DNA of 64,000 bases from Alteraurantiacibacter buctensis (GCF_009827655.1 NZ_WTYV01000006.1:1-64000); one strand, 5' to 3'. Positions 17,439 through 26,788 are shown, counted from the first letter of the stretch. Made by a program: numbers and translations. Notes: generated from the sequence alone by a model not told the origin.

Positions 17439-18035
17439 ATGGCCGAAGTAACCCGCGTTCCGCTGCAGCCCACCGACAAGGGCTCGCTCATCAAGTTCTT
17501 CCTTGGCGTGATCGTCGGCGCGGCGCTGGCCGGTGCTGTCGCCTGGTACATTGCCCGGCCCGCCTCGGTGGACGTGGAAACGATCACCGCCGGCACGGGT
17601 GAAAACCCCAAGGAAGACAGCGCCGTGTTCGTCGATTACGTCGGCAAGCTGGACGATGGCACGGTGTTCGACCAGTCGCCCCCGCGCGGTGACATTCCGG
17701 AACAGATCGCCGACCTGATTCCGCAGGGCTCCTACATGGAACTGGCCGGCGTGGTCCCCGGCTTCCGCGAGGCGCTGTTGCAGATGCAGAAGGGTGGGCG
17801 CTACACCGTGCACATCCCGGCGGAACTGGCCTATGGTGCCAACCCGCCCGCCGGCTCGCCCGTGCCGCCGAACGCCGACCTGACCTTCGAGGTGACGCTG
17901 CACGAGATCATGTCGCCCCAGCAGGTGCAGGAGCGGCTGGCCCAGATCAATGCCATCACCAGCCAGATGGCTCCGCCCGAAGGTGCCGAAGGCGGTGCCG
18001 AGGGCGCTGCTCCGGCTCCGGCTCCGGCCGAATAA
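17439..18035 (+). CDS. Membrane-anchored FKBP-type peptidyl-prolyl cis-trans isomerase
   Basis: A 198-residue protein with an N-terminal membrane anchor (about residues 18-39, LIKFFLGVIVGAALAGAVAWY) and a periplasmic FKBP domain (about residues 55-155). Domain motifs include VFVDYVGKLDDGTVFDQS, GVVPGFREALLQMQKGGRY and IPAELAYGANPPAG. It catalyses proline isomerisation in exported proteins. The C-terminal 40 residues are Ala/Pro/Glu-rich and probably disordered. It is followed three bases later by the DUF4153 gene, so the two are likely an operon. Confidence 0.92.
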   Translation: MAEVTRVPLQPTDKGSLIKFFLGVIVGAALAGAVAWYIARPASVDVETITAGTGENPKEDSAVFVDYVGKLDDGTVFDQSPPRGDIPEQIADLIPQGSYMELAGVVPGFREALLQMQKGGRYTVHIPAELAYGANPPAGSPVPPNADLTFEVTLHEIMSPQQVQERLAQINAITSQMAPPEGAEGGAEGAAPAPAPAE

Positions 18036-18038
18036 GCC

Positions 18039-19748
18039 ATGACCGCTGAAGGGGCAGCGGCGGACAATCTTCCAGGTGCCGGGCTCCCGGCAACACCGCT
18101 GGAAGACTGGTCGCCGCGCCCCTGGCTGCTGGCAGGGCTGGGCGCGCTTGCCGCGCTGTTCGTGCACCTGCTGGTCGATGATTTCGATCCTGACGCCGCC
18201 CGGTCTGCCGGTGCGGCGTTTTTCGTGTTCGGGAGCCTGAGCTTCGCGCTGACGCTGGGGCCGGGCCGGTTGCGCGATTCGGCGCTGTTCTCCGGCGGCC
18301 TTGGCATCGTGATGGCGGGCTTGGCCTGGCACTGGGTGCGGGCCAAGGACAGCGCTGCGGGTGAGGAATTCGCCTTTGCCGCCGCCGTCTTTGCCAGCGC
18401 CATTGCTGTGCCGCTGTTCCAGGCCGATTTCCACCGTACACGTTTTGCCACCAGTTACCGGCTCACCCACTTCCACGTGTGGACCGATGCCATCACCGGT
18501 GCGGGTGCCATCGCTTTCACGGGCCTATCGTGGCTGCTGTTGGTGCTCCTTGACCAGTTATTGCAACTGGTAGGCATCACAGCGATCGACTGGCTGTTCG
18601 ATCAGGAGTGGTTCGGCTGGGTTTGGACCGGCGGGGCCTTTGGCGCGGCGCTGGGGGTGCTGCGCAACAACCTGAAAGTGATCGGCAGCCTGCAACACGT
18701 GGTGCTGCTGGTGCTCAGCCTGCTGGCCGTGCCGCTGGCGCTGGCCCTGCTGGTGTTCCTGGTCGCCTTGCTGGCGTCGGGCGGGCAGGCCCTTTGGAAC
18801 GCCACCGATGCCGCCACCCCGGTGCTGCTGGCCTGCGCGGTGGGTTGCTTCGTGCTGGCCAATGCCATCGTGCGCGATGGCGAGGATGCGATATCCGGCA
18901 ATACGGTCATGCGGCTGACGGCGATCATTCTGGCGGCAGGCGTGCTGCCATTGGCGGTGTTTGCTGCCGTGTCGATGGGCTTGCGGATAGGCCAGCACGG
19001 ACTGACACCGGAACGCATCTGGGCGATAATCGCGGTGGGCGTGGCAGTGGCCTATGGGCTGGCCTACGTGGCGGGCATGATCCGCGGCAAGCGCGCCGGA
19101 TGGGCGGGGCAGGTGCGGCAGGCAAACCTCTACCTTGCTGCAGGTACCTGCGTATTGGCTCTGCTGCTGGCCCTGCCGCTGGTGGATTTCGGCGCGATTT
19201 CAGCGCGTAGCCAGGTCGCGCGGCTGGATGCGGGCGAGGTGAGCCCGGACGATTTCGATTACACCGCGCTCAGGTGGGATTTCGGCGATGCCGGACGGCG
19301 GGCGCTGGACCGGCTGGCGCAGCGCGATGGCCTGGTGGGCGAAAAGGCGACGCTGGCCAAGGCGCAGACGTCGCGCCCCTATGACTGGGACAGGGATCTG
19401 GCGCAGGATGGCTTTACCGGCACGGTGCGCGTGCAGCCCGCCAATCCCGCCCTGCAGGCGCGGGTTGAGGCGCTGCTGAATGCCGAACCGTGGCGCTGTT
19501 CGGTCTATTGCGTGGCGCTGGACCTGGGCGCGCAGGCCGATGGCGGCCGGCAGATCGCACTGGTGCAGGGCTATGGCTATGAGCAATTGACCCTGCCCGC
19601 AGATCCCGCCAGCCCCGCCGCCCCGCCCGCCCCCGAGGTAGCCCCGGCGGCCGTGCCGCTGAACGAGCAATCGCGCGTGGAAGTGCGCGAGGAGACGGTG
19701 CGCTATATTTACATCGACGGTAAGAAGCTGGGCCAGCCGCTGCCTTAG
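18039..19748 (+). CDS. DUF4153 domain membrane protein
   Basis: A 569-residue protein. Residues about 25-390 contain ten or more hydrophobic segments and match the DUF4153 pattern, including FQADFHRTRFATSYRLTHFH and the WLFDQEWFGWVWTGGAFG region. After the last membrane segment (LALLLALPLVDFGAISARSQ) comes a hydrophilic domain of about 170 residues with WDFGDAGRRALDRLAQRD, a Pro/Ala linker and a C-terminal YIYIDGKKLGQPLP. DUF4153 proteins have no established function. It starts three bases after the FKBP gene. The long C-terminal domain is probably periplasmic. Confidence 0.8.
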   Translation: MTAEGAAADNLPGAGLPATPLEDWSPRPWLLAGLGALAALFVHLLVDDFDPDAARSAGAAFFVFGSLSFALTLGPGRLRDSALFSGGLGIVMAGLAWHWVRAKDSAAGEEFAFAAAVFASAIAVPLFQADFHRTRFATSYRLTHFHVWTDAITGAGAIAFTGLSWLLLVLLDQLLQLVGITAIDWLFDQEWFGWVWTGGAFGAALGVLRNNLKVIGSLQHVVLLVLSLLAVPLALALLVFLVALLASGGQALWNATDAATPVLLACAVGCFVLANAIVRDGEDAISGNTVMRLTAIILAAGVLPLAVFAAVSMGLRIGQHGLTPERIWAIIAVGVAVAYGLAYVAGMIRGKRAGWAGQVRQANLYLAAGTCVLALLLALPLVDFGAISARSQVARLDAGEVSPDDFDYTALRWDFGDAGRRALDRLAQRDGLVGEKATLAKAQTSRPYDWDRDLAQDGFTGTVRVQPANPALQARVEALLNAEPWRCSVYCVALDLGAQADGGRQIALVQGYGYEQLTLPADPASPAAPPAPEVAPAAVPLNEQSRVEVREETVRYIYIDGKKLGQPLP

Positions 19749-19796
19749 CTGCTTCCCCCGCTTGAAGCCTACGGCATGGCTCGCTAGGGCGTTCCC

Positions 19797-20099
19797 ATGT
19801 CCGTAACCCGAGAAGAAGTGGCCAAGATTGCCGCGCTGGCGCGCATCAAGGTGGACGAGCACGATCTCGACCGCATGGTGCCCGAATTCAACAACCTGCT
19901 CGCCTGGGTAGAGCAGCTGGGTGAGGTCGATACCTCGGCCGTGGAGCCCATGACGGCGGTGATCCCGCAAAAGCTGCGCCTGCGGGCCGACGTGGTGGAT
20001 GCCGATCCGCTGACCGGCGGCGGCAAGCGCGATGCCGTGCTGGCCAACGCTCCCGTGGCCGAACACGGCTTTTTCGGCGTGCCCAAGGTGATCGAATAA
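19797..20099 (+). CDS. gatC: Asp-tRNA(Asn)/Glu-tRNA(Gln) amidotransferase subunit C
   Basis: A 100-residue protein beginning [20 protein letters not shown], the typical GatC opening, with [18 protein letters not shown] and a C-terminal [19 protein letters not shown]. GatC stabilises the GatA-GatB complex that converts mischarged Glu-tRNA(Gln) or Asp-tRNA(Asn) to the amidated form. Its TAA stop shares one base with the gatA ATG, giving tight coupling. Confidence 0.97.
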   Translation: MSVTREEVAKIAALARIKVDEHDLDRMVPEFNNLLAWVEQLGEVDTSAVEPMTAVIPQKLRLRADVVDADPLTGGGKRDAVLANAPVAEHGFFGVPKVIE

Positions 20100-21583
20100 T
20101 GACCAGTCTGACCGACCTTGGCGTGAAGGCCCTGCGCGATGGCGTGGCTGCCGGCCAGTTCTCCGCCGTGGAAGTGGCCGAGGCGTTCAACGCCGCCGTG
20201 GCCGAAGCCGCGCAGCTCAACGCCTTCATCGTCACCACCCCCGATGCCGCGCTGGATGCTGCAAGGGCGGTGGACGCAGACCGCGCCGCCGGCAAGCCGC
20301 TGGGCAAGATGGCCGGCGTGCCGATCGGCATGAAGGACCTGTTCGCTACCAAAGGCGTGCAGACCACCGCCGCCAGCCACATCCTGGAAGGCTTCACCCC
20401 GCAGTACGAAAGCACCGTCAGCCAGAAGCTGTGGGATGCCGGGGCAGGGATGCTGGGCAAGCTGAACCTTGACCAGTTCGCCATGGGCTCGTCGAACGAG
20501 ACGAGCTATTTCGGCAACGTCATCAGCCCGTGGCGCAGGAACGACGGCGGCAATGCGCCGCTGGCCCCCGGCGGCTCCTCGGGCGGTTCATCCGCCGCCA
20601 TCGCCGCGCGGTTGTGCCCGGCGGCCACCGGCACCGACACCGGCGGATCGATCCGCCAGCCCGCAGCCTTCACCGGTATTTCCGGCATCAAGCCCACCTA
20701 TGGCCGGTGCAGCCGCTGGGGCATCGTCGCTTTTGCCAGCTCGCTCGATCAGGCAGGCCCCATGGCCCGCTCGGTGGAAGACTGCGCCATCATGCTGGAA
20801 GCGATGGCGGGGTTCGATCCCAAGGATTCGACCAGCCTGGACCTGCCGGTGCCGGACTGGAGCGCCGCCCTCAACGCCGACCTGCGCGGCAAGAAGGTCG
20901 GTATCCCGCGCGAATACCGGATGGACGGGACCGACCCTGAAATCCTCGCCAGCTGGGACGCTGGCATCGCCTGGCTGAAGGATGCCGGGGCCGAGGTGGT
21001 GGAGGTGAGCCTGCCGCATACCAAGTATGCGCTGCCGGCCTACTACATCGTCGCCCCTGCCGAGGCATCCAGCAACCTCGCCCGCTATGACGGGGTGCGC
21101 TATGGCCTGCGTGACCTGCCGGACGGGGCCGGTTTACAGGACATGTATGCCGCCACCCGCGCTGCCGGGTTCGGGCCGGAAGTGAAGCGCCGCATCATGC
21201 TGGGCACCTATGTGCTGTCTGCGGGCTTCTATGATGCCTATTACACCCAGGCGATGAAGCTGCGCACGCTGATCCAGCGGGACTTCACGGAAGCGTTCAA
21301 GACCTGCGACGTGATCCTTGCGCCCACCACGCCCACCGCCGCCTTTGCCCTTGGCGAGAAGACCGAAGACCCGCTGGCCATGTACCTGAACGACGTGTTC
21401 TCGGTGCCCGCCAGCCTTGCGGGCCTGCCCGCCATGAGCGTGCCCGCCGGCCTCAACAAGGATGGCCTGCCGCTGGGCCTGCAGATCATCGGCCCTGCCT
21501 TCGATGAACAGGGCGTGCTCAACGCCGGCCTGGCCATCGAACAGCGCGCCGGCTTCACGGCCAAGCCGGAGAAGTGGTGGTAG
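20099..21583 (+). CDS. gatA: Asp-tRNA(Asn)/Glu-tRNA(Gln) amidotransferase subunit A
   Basis: A 494-residue amidase-signature enzyme that releases ammonia from glutamine for the GatCAB complex. The catalytic Lys is in [14 protein letters not shown] (about residue 80). The Ser-Ser part of the triad is in the glycine/serine-rich [14 protein letters not shown] block (about residue 160) and the [15 protein letters not shown] stretch just after. Full length for the family. It overlaps gatC by one base. Unlike a compact gatCAB operon, gatB does not follow: 5.2 kb of glycosyltransferase-type genes lie between. Confidence 0.97.
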   Translation: MTSLTDLGVKALRDGVAAGQFSAVEVAEAFNAAVAEAAQLNAFIVTTPDAALDAARAVDADRAAGKPLGKMAGVPIGMKDLFATKGVQTTAASHILEGFTPQYESTVSQKLWDAGAGMLGKLNLDQFAMGSSNETSYFGNVISPWRRNDGGNAPLAPGGSSGGSSAAIAARLCPAATGTDTGGSIRQPAAFTGISGIKPTYGRCSRWGIVAFASSLDQAGPMARSVEDCAIMLEAMAGFDPKDSTSLDLPVPDWSAALNADLRGKKVGIPREYRMDGTDPEILASWDAGIAWLKDAGAEVVEVSLPHTKYALPAYYIVAPAEASSNLARYDGVRYGLRDLPDGAGLQDMYAATRAAGFGPEVKRRIMLGTYVLSAGFYDAYYTQAMKLRTLIQRDFTEAFKTCDVILAPTTPTAAFALGEKTEDPLAMYLNDVFSVPASLAGLPAMSVPAGLNKDGLPLGLQIIGPAFDEQGVLNAGLAIEQRAGFTAKPEKWW

Positions 21584-21599
21584 CAATCTGACGGGGGTC

Positions 21600-22772
21600 T
21601 TGGGGGCCCGGGGGGACAGCATCAGGGTAGCGATCATCGCCAGCGGCGATCCGCAGGACCAGCGATACTGGTCCGGCCTTGGCATCTCGATGGTGCGGGC
21701 CCTCGAGCGGCATTTCGAGCTGGTCCATGTGGAGCGATGCCCCTGGCCGCGCTGGCACCCGCTGCTGGTGCGCCTGGTGCTGAAGCTGACCGGCGGCCGC
21801 CGCGATATCGGCTGGTACGCCCCCTATACCCGCCTGGCCACGCTGGCCATGCGCCGCCGCCTGGCTCGGGCGAACCCGGACCTGGTCTTTGCCCTCAGCG
21901 CGGGCGAGCTGATCCTGGCGCTGGGAGAGGACTTTCGCGTGGTCAACGTGGCCGATGCCACCGGGCCGCTGCTGACCGCCTACTATCCGGCATACGCTGC
22001 CATGGCCCCTTCCCGGAGGCAGGCGATCAATGCCGGCTCGCTACTGGGCGTGCGCCGGGCGTTGCTGTCGATTTTCCCGTCTGCCTGGGCCTGCGAGGCA
22101 ACCAGGTCAGCATGTGGCCTTGGGTCCGACGAGGTGGTGGAAGCTCCCTTCGGGGCAAACCTGGATGCCGGCCCCATCCCGCGCGCCCGTGTGCTTGACG
22201 GCCCCTTGCGGCTGTTGTTCGTGGGCTATGACTGGCAGCGCAAGGGCGGCGATCTGGTCAGCGGTGCGGTGCGCCAGCTGGTGGCGGAAGGCCTTCCCGT
22301 CAGACTGGACGTGGTCGGCTGCAACCGGCCCGCCAGCGAGTCCCCCAGCCCGGCCATCCGTTTTCATGGCCGCATCGACAAGGCGCAGGCCGATCAGCGC
22401 GTGCTGTTGCAGCAGTTGTACGGTGATGCCCACCTGTTCGTCATGCCCACCCGGGCCGAGGCCTTCGGCGTGGTCTTTGCCGAAGCGGCGGCGCACGGAG
22501 TGCCCAGCATTGCCCTGCGGACCGGCGGGGTGCCCTCGGCCGTGCGCCACGGGGAAACCGGCTGGCTGCTGGAGCCCGATGCCGGCGTTGCCGATCTGGT
22601 TGCGGCTATTCGCTGGATCATCAACAACCCTACGCTCTGCGCCACGTTCTCCGCCAATGCCATGGCCGATGCTGCAAGTCGGCTGAATTGGGATACCTGG
22701 GGGCGGCAGGTGGCGCTGGCGGTGCAGCGGAGGCTGGATCATGGCAAGGACCGGGTGGCAAGCCATGGTTGA
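21600..22772 (+). CDS. Glycosyltransferase family 4 (GT-B), tandem copy 1
   Basis: A 390-residue retaining GT-B glycosyltransferase. The N-terminal Rossmann half starts IRVAIIASGDPQD; the C-terminal half has LLFVGYDWQRKGGDL (sugar-nucleotide fold), then RAEAFGVVFAEAAAHGVPS with the EX7E motif and TGGVPSAVRHGETGWLL. It is about 70 percent identical by eye, without gaps, to the next gene. The only start that keeps the first beta strand is TTG at 21600, 16 bases after the gatA stop; the next ATG, at 21687, loses it. Probable role: sugar transfer to a surface glycan; donor and acceptor unknown. Confidence 0.82.
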   Translation: MGARGDSIRVAIIASGDPQDQRYWSGLGISMVRALERHFELVHVERCPWPRWHPLLVRLVLKLTGGRRDIGWYAPYTRLATLAMRRRLARANPDLVFALSAGELILALGEDFRVVNVADATGPLLTAYYPAYAAMAPSRRQAINAGSLLGVRRALLSIFPSAWACEATRSACGLGSDEVVEAPFGANLDAGPIPRARVLDGPLRLLFVGYDWQRKGGDLVSGAVRQLVAEGLPVRLDVVGCNRPASESPSPAIRFHGRIDKAQADQRVLLQQLYGDAHLFVMPTRAEAFGVVFAEAAAHGVPSIALRTGGVPSAVRHGETGWLLEPDAGVADLVAAIRWIINNPTLCATFSANAMADAASRLNWDTWGRQVALAVQRRLDHGKDRVASHG

Positions 22773-22805
22773 CCCGGCGGGATATGTCCGGCCGGAGGGG
22801 GGGCG

Positions 22806-23945
22806 ATGACGATCCGGGCAGCAGTCATTGCCAGCGGCGATCCGCGCGATGTGCGCTGCTGGTCCGGGCTTTGTGTTTCGATGGTGCGGGCCCTGGAAGA
22901 CCACTTTGCCCTGGTCCACGTCGAGCGGCAACCTTGGCCACGCTGGCATCCGTTGCTGGTCCGCGCAGTGCTGAAGCTGACCGGAGGACACTGCGACATC
23001 GGCTGGTTCGCACCCTACACCCGCCTTGCCGTATGGGCCATGCGCAGGCGCCTGAAACGGGCAAAACCGGACCTGATCTTTGCCCTGAGTGCCGGGGAAC
23101 TGATCCTGGCCCTGGGCGATGAATTCCGGATTGTGAACATTGCCGGGGCCACCGGCCCGTTGCTGACAGACTATTACCCCGAATACATCGGCATGCAGCC
23201 GTCGCGCCAGTACACGATAGAACGGGGATCGCTGGACAGCGTGCGAAGCTCGGTGCTTTCGATCTTCCCGTCTGCCTGGGCCTGCGAGGCAACCAGGTCA
23301 GAATGCAGCCTTGGCACGCACCAGGTGGTGGAGATTGCCTACGGGGCAAACCTGGATGCCGGCCGCGAGGCCCGCGCCCGCGTGCTCGATGGCCCCCTGC
23401 GCCTGCTGTTCGTGGGCTATGACTGGCAGCGCAAGGGGGGCGACCTGGTGAGCGGCGCGGTGCGCCTGCTGCTGGCCGATGGGGTGGCGGTCAGCCTGGA
23501 CGTGGTCGGCTGCCAGCGCCCGCCCGACGAGCCGCCGCAGCCTGCCATCCGCTTCCACGGCCGGCTCGACAAGCGCTGCCCGGACCAGCGGGCGCTGTTG
23601 CAGCAGTTGTATGCGCAGGCCCATCTCTTCACCATGCCTACGCGCGCGGAAGCCTTCGGCGTGGTCTTTGCCGAGGCCGCCGCCCACGGCCTGCCGTCGC
23701 TTGCCCTGCAAACCGGCGGGGTGCCATCGGTGGTGCGGCACGGAGAAACCGGCTGGCTGCTCGATCCCGCCTGCACTGCGGCGGACCTGGCAGCGGCCAT
23801 TCGCCACATTGCGGGTGATCCCGCGTTCTATAGCCGCCTGTCAGAGGGCGCCTTGGCCGATGCAACCGGACGGCTCAACTGGGACCACTGGGGGCAGCAG
23901 GTGGCCGGGGCCGTCCATGCGCGGCTGGCGGGCAACACGGGATAG
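22806..23945 (+). CDS. Glycosyltransferase family 4 (GT-B), tandem copy 2
   Basis: A 379-residue GT-B glycosyltransferase, a tandem duplicate of the preceding gene. It shares the opening IRAAVIASGDPRD, LLFVGYDWQRKGGDLVSG, the EX7E motif in RAEAFGVVFAEAAAHG and TGGVPSVVRHGETGWLL. Several DNA stretches are identical between copies, including 37 bases at 23265-23301. Divergence is concentrated in the N-terminal half and in loops, consistent with changed acceptor use. The start is ATG with a GGAGGGGGG ribosome-binding site. It sits 33 bases after copy 1. Confidence 0.87.
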   Translation: MTIRAAVIASGDPRDVRCWSGLCVSMVRALEDHFALVHVERQPWPRWHPLLVRAVLKLTGGHCDIGWFAPYTRLAVWAMRRRLKRAKPDLIFALSAGELILALGDEFRIVNIAGATGPLLTDYYPEYIGMQPSRQYTIERGSLDSVRSSVLSIFPSAWACEATRSECSLGTHQVVEIAYGANLDAGREARARVLDGPLRLLFVGYDWQRKGGDLVSGAVRLLLADGVAVSLDVVGCQRPPDEPPQPAIRFHGRLDKRCPDQRALLQQLYAQAHLFTMPTRAEAFGVVFAEAAAHGLPSLALQTGGVPSVVRHGETGWLLDPACTAADLAAAIRHIAGDPAFYSRLSEGALADATGRLNWDHWGQQVAGAVHARLAGNTG

Positions 23946-24023
23946 GTGGAACCGGACCGGTACCGGTCTGTTCTGTCTCCACCCTGCCAGCATGGCTCTG
24001 GCGTCCACCAAGAGAGAGCCCCT

Positions 24024-24578
24024 TTGTCCGGCACCCTGATCCTGAAGTTTCATCCCGGCTACCAGCCCAGCAAGCTCAACCTGGCGATGACCGAGGCGGT
24101 CAGCGGCATGGCGGGGGTCGATGTCGTCGATATGTACGCCCTCTATCCGCATGAGGACGACCTGAAGGCGGCCGAGGAGTTCGAGGTCGGGCGGCTGTGC
24201 CGGGCCGAGCGGCTGTGCGTGCAGTTTCCCGTCCACTGGTTTGCATCCACGCCGCGCGCGATGGCCTGGCAGGACCTGGTGCTCAACCGCATGTTCTTCC
24301 TGCGGCCAGACGAAGGCAAGGCGCTGCGCGGCCTGCCGTTAATGATCAGCGCCACCGCCGGACAGGGCCGCGAAACCTATCGCCCGGGGGGCGAGAACCT
24401 CTATCCGCTGGAAGAACTGTTGCGCCCGTGGGAGTGTACTGCCAACCAGGGGCATTTCGCCTGGCATCCCCCGTTCCTGGCCTATGGCGCGGACGATCTG
24501 GACGATACGGGCAGGGCGGAAGTAGCGCGGCATTTCGCCCGCCACATCGCGCAGTTCGCGGCTGCCACGCGCAGTTGA
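24024..24578 (+). CDS. Flavodoxin-fold NAD(P)H oxidoreductase (KefF/MdaB-like)
   Basis: A 184-residue flavodoxin-fold protein of the NAD(P)H dehydrogenase (quinone) family: TLILKFHPGYQPSKLNLAM opens the FMN-binding strand and loop, DMYALYPHEDD follows near residue 40, and LCVQFPVHWFASTPRAMAWQ near residue 70 resembles the family's QFPLYWYS..P motif. The C-terminal half has SATAGQGRETYRPGG and WECTANQGHF. Enzymes of this family reduce quinones or act as KefF-type ancillary subunits. I chose TTG at 24024 because AGAGAGAG lies seven bases upstream; the frame is open further but not family-like. It sits oddly between glycosyltransferase genes. Confidence 0.8.
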   Translation: MSGTLILKFHPGYQPSKLNLAMTEAVSGMAGVDVVDMYALYPHEDDLKAAEEFEVGRLCRAERLCVQFPVHWFASTPRAMAWQDLVLNRMFFLRPDEGKALRGLPLMISATAGQGRETYRPGGENLYPLEELLRPWECTANQGHFAWHPPFLAYGADDLDDTGRAEVARHFARHIAQFAAATRS

Positions 24579-24579
24579 A

Positions 24580-24601
24580 CCGGCTTCACAAGGCAAGCCG
24601 G
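24580..24601 (+). terminator. Short hairpin after the oxidoreductase gene
   Basis: A seven-base perfect stem (CCGGCTT / AAGCCGG) with an eight-base loop lies directly after the oxidoreductase stop and before the next glycosyltransferase gene. There is no T-tract, so it may only slow or attenuate transcription, or be a chance repeat. Confidence 0.3.
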
Positions 24602-24621
24602 GGCCATTACCCGTGGCGCCC

Positions 24622-25581
24622 ATGAGCGACAGTCCCGCCAAACCCCTTGCCGGGACCATTGTGCTGGATGCCGGACTGCGCGAGCATCCGGCCGATCTCA
24701 ATGTCACCAACATGGTTGCCGCGCTGGCCCGGCTGGGGGCGCGGCCAGTCAATACCGGGCTGGGCCTGGGGCAGATGGTCAGCCGCGCGCTGGTGCGGTT
24801 TGACCAGCAGCGCCACCTGCTGCCGCTGAGCAACCGGCGGACCATCGGCATCACTATGAACCTGCCTGCGCGGTTCATCTATCCCCAAGCGCTGTATACC
24901 CGCGACCTGGTGCTCTATTGCTTCGATTGCTGGGAGCCGCGGTTTGCCGAATGGGAACGGTTCCTGCGGCGTAACGCCTTCAGGCTGGTGCTGTTCTCGG
25001 CCCGCGATGCGGCGCGCGAGATGGGCCGCCGGCTGCCAGACCAGCGAATCGCCTGGCTGCCCGAGGCGATCGACCCCGCGCCCTACGATCCATCGCGATC
25101 ATTGGCGGACCGGCGGTATGACCTCGTGGAGTTCGGCCGCGCCTCGCCCGGTTTCAACAGCATGGTGGCGGATCATTGCCGGACGCTCGGCTATGTCCAT
25201 CATTACCGTAAGGGCGATGCCTGGCTGTTTCCCACCCAGGATGATCTCTATCGGGGTCTGGCCGATGCCCGGCTGGTGGTGGCGCTGCCGCAATCGCTGA
25301 CGCACCCCTCCTATGCGGGGAATGTGGAGACGATGAGCCTGCGCTACCTGGAGATCATCGCCAGCGGTGCCCTGATCCTGGGGCATTGCCCGGCAGAAAT
25401 GGTGGAGCTGTTCGGCTATGACCCGGTTATCGGCATCGATCACGCGGACCCGTGTGGCCAGCTTGACGCCATCCTGGGTAATCTCGATGCGTGGGAGGGC
25501 CTGCGCGCCCGCAACCTGGCCCGGCTGCACCAGGTGGCCACGTGGGATGTGCGGGCGCGTGAGCTGGCCGCGCTGCTCTAG
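24622..25581 (+). CDS. Glycosyltransferase, CgeB / Glyco_trans_1_2 type
   Basis: A 319-residue protein. The C-terminal half has the arrangement of Glyco_trans_1_2 / CgeB-like GT-B enzymes: YDLVEFGRASPGFNSMV, a repeated-strand core, and TMSLRYLEIIASGALILGHC, equivalent to the family's sugar-nucleotide-binding segment. The N-terminal half is shorter than in classic GT4 enzymes. ATG at 24622 is preferred; an in-frame GTG lies three codons before. No clear ribosome-binding site was seen. It probably works on the same glycan as its neighbours. Confidence 0.7.
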   Translation: MSDSPAKPLAGTIVLDAGLREHPADLNVTNMVAALARLGARPVNTGLGLGQMVSRALVRFDQQRHLLPLSNRRTIGITMNLPARFIYPQALYTRDLVLYCFDCWEPRFAEWERFLRRNAFRLVLFSARDAAREMGRRLPDQRIAWLPEAIDPAPYDPSRSLADRRYDLVEFGRASPGFNSMVADHCRTLGYVHHYRKGDAWLFPTQDDLYRGLADARLVVALPQSLTHPSYAGNVETMSLRYLEIIASGALILGHCPAEMVELFGYDPVIGIDHADPCGQLDAILGNLDAWEGLRARNLARLHQVATWDVRARELAALL

Positions 25582-25587
25582 CGCGTG

Positions 25588-26769
25588 ATGCAGGTCCTCT
25601 CGTTCCTGCCCTATGTCTATACCGGCTTTGGCTCCAGCCATACGCCGATGGCCGTGGCGCGGGGTTTTGCCGGGCTGGCACCGGGCAGCCGGCTCTATGT
25701 ACCGAGCCTGCGGGCCCGCCCGCCCCAGGGAGTGGACTTGTGCACCTGGATGCCCGCGTGGCTGCCGCGTCCGCTGCGGGGCGGTCGCTTCCACCAAGCG
25801 GCCCAGGCCCGGGTGGTGGAGCGCCTGCTGGCCGACCTGCGCCGCGCCGGGCCGGGCGCGGTGGTCTGGCTGTGGCCCAATGCCGGACTGGACACGGTCC
25901 GGCGTTTGAAGGACGCCGGTGCCTTCCTGGTGCGCGAGATGATCAATACCCATTCGGCCACCTACCGGCAGATCATACTGGGCGAGGCCCTGCGCAGCGG
26001 CCTGTCCGGCCCCATGCCGATCACCGACGCCTTCGTGGCCGAGGAGACAGCGGAACTGGCGCTGGTGGACCGCGTCGTCTCGCCCGCTGAAGGGGTGGAC
26101 CGGTCGCTGCTGGCGGCCGGGGTGGCGGATGAAAGGATTTACCGCAGCCATTTCGGCTGGGATCCGGCGCGGTTCCCCACAGTGTCCCGGCACCGCGATC
26201 CGGTCGCGCCCTTCACCGCGCTGTTCGTGGGCGAAATCACCGTGCGCAAGGGTGCGCACCTGGCGCTGCGGGCCTGGCGCGAGGCGGGCATCGAGGGCGA
26301 GTTTCACCTGCTGGGCGCGGTCTCGCCCGAACTGGCCCCGCTGCTGGCCTGCGAGATCGCCCGCGGCGGGGTGCGGCACACGCCCTTTACCGCCGATCCC
26401 GCACCGTTCTACCGGCAGGCCGGTTGCCTGTTCTTCCCCACGCTGGAGGAAGGCGCACCGCTGGTCTGCTATGAAGCGGCTGCCTGCGGCCTGCCGGTCA
26501 TCACCGGGCCGATGGGCACGGCGCGCTTCATCAGCCACGGGCACAACGGCATCGTCGTCGATCCGCATGACCAGGCCGCCCTGGTGGCCGCCCTGAAAGC
26601 GCTGGCCGATGGCCGCCGGGCGCCTGATGGGCTGCATGCGCGCCTGTCTGCCGCCGCTGCCTCCTCGGCGCAGCAGCATCGGTGGGAAGATGCCGCCCGT
26701 CACCGGCTGGCCCTGCTGCAGGCCGATCGGGACAAAATCCGCGCGAAGCCCCTTTTCAGCCGCGTTTGA
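25588..26769 (+). CDS. Glycosyltransferase family 4 (GT-B)
   Basis: A 393-residue GT-B glycosyltransferase. The N-terminal half starts [20 protein letters not shown]. The C-terminal half has [20 protein letters not shown] (start of the sugar-nucleotide domain), then [20 protein letters not shown] with the EX7E motif and [15 protein letters not shown]. It is not closely related to the two tandem copies upstream. It starts six bases after the previous stop and ends 19 bases before gatB, so it is very likely on the same transcript as both. Confidence 0.85.
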   Translation: MQVLSFLPYVYTGFGSSHTPMAVARGFAGLAPGSRLYVPSLRARPPQGVDLCTWMPAWLPRPLRGGRFHQAAQARVVERLLADLRRAGPGAVVWLWPNAGLDTVRRLKDAGAFLVREMINTHSATYRQIILGEALRSGLSGPMPITDAFVAEETAELALVDRVVSPAEGVDRSLLAAGVADERIYRSHFGWDPARFPTVSRHRDPVAPFTALFVGEITVRKGAHLALRAWREAGIEGEFHLLGAVSPELAPLLACEIARGGVRHTPFTADPAPFYRQAGCLFFPTLEEGAPLVCYEAAACGLPVITGPMGTARFISHGHNGIVVDPHDQAALVAALKALADGRRAPDGLHARLSAAAASSAQQHRWEDAARHRLALLQADRDKIRAKPLFSRV

Positions 26770-26788
26770 CCGCCCTAACGGAAAGGGC

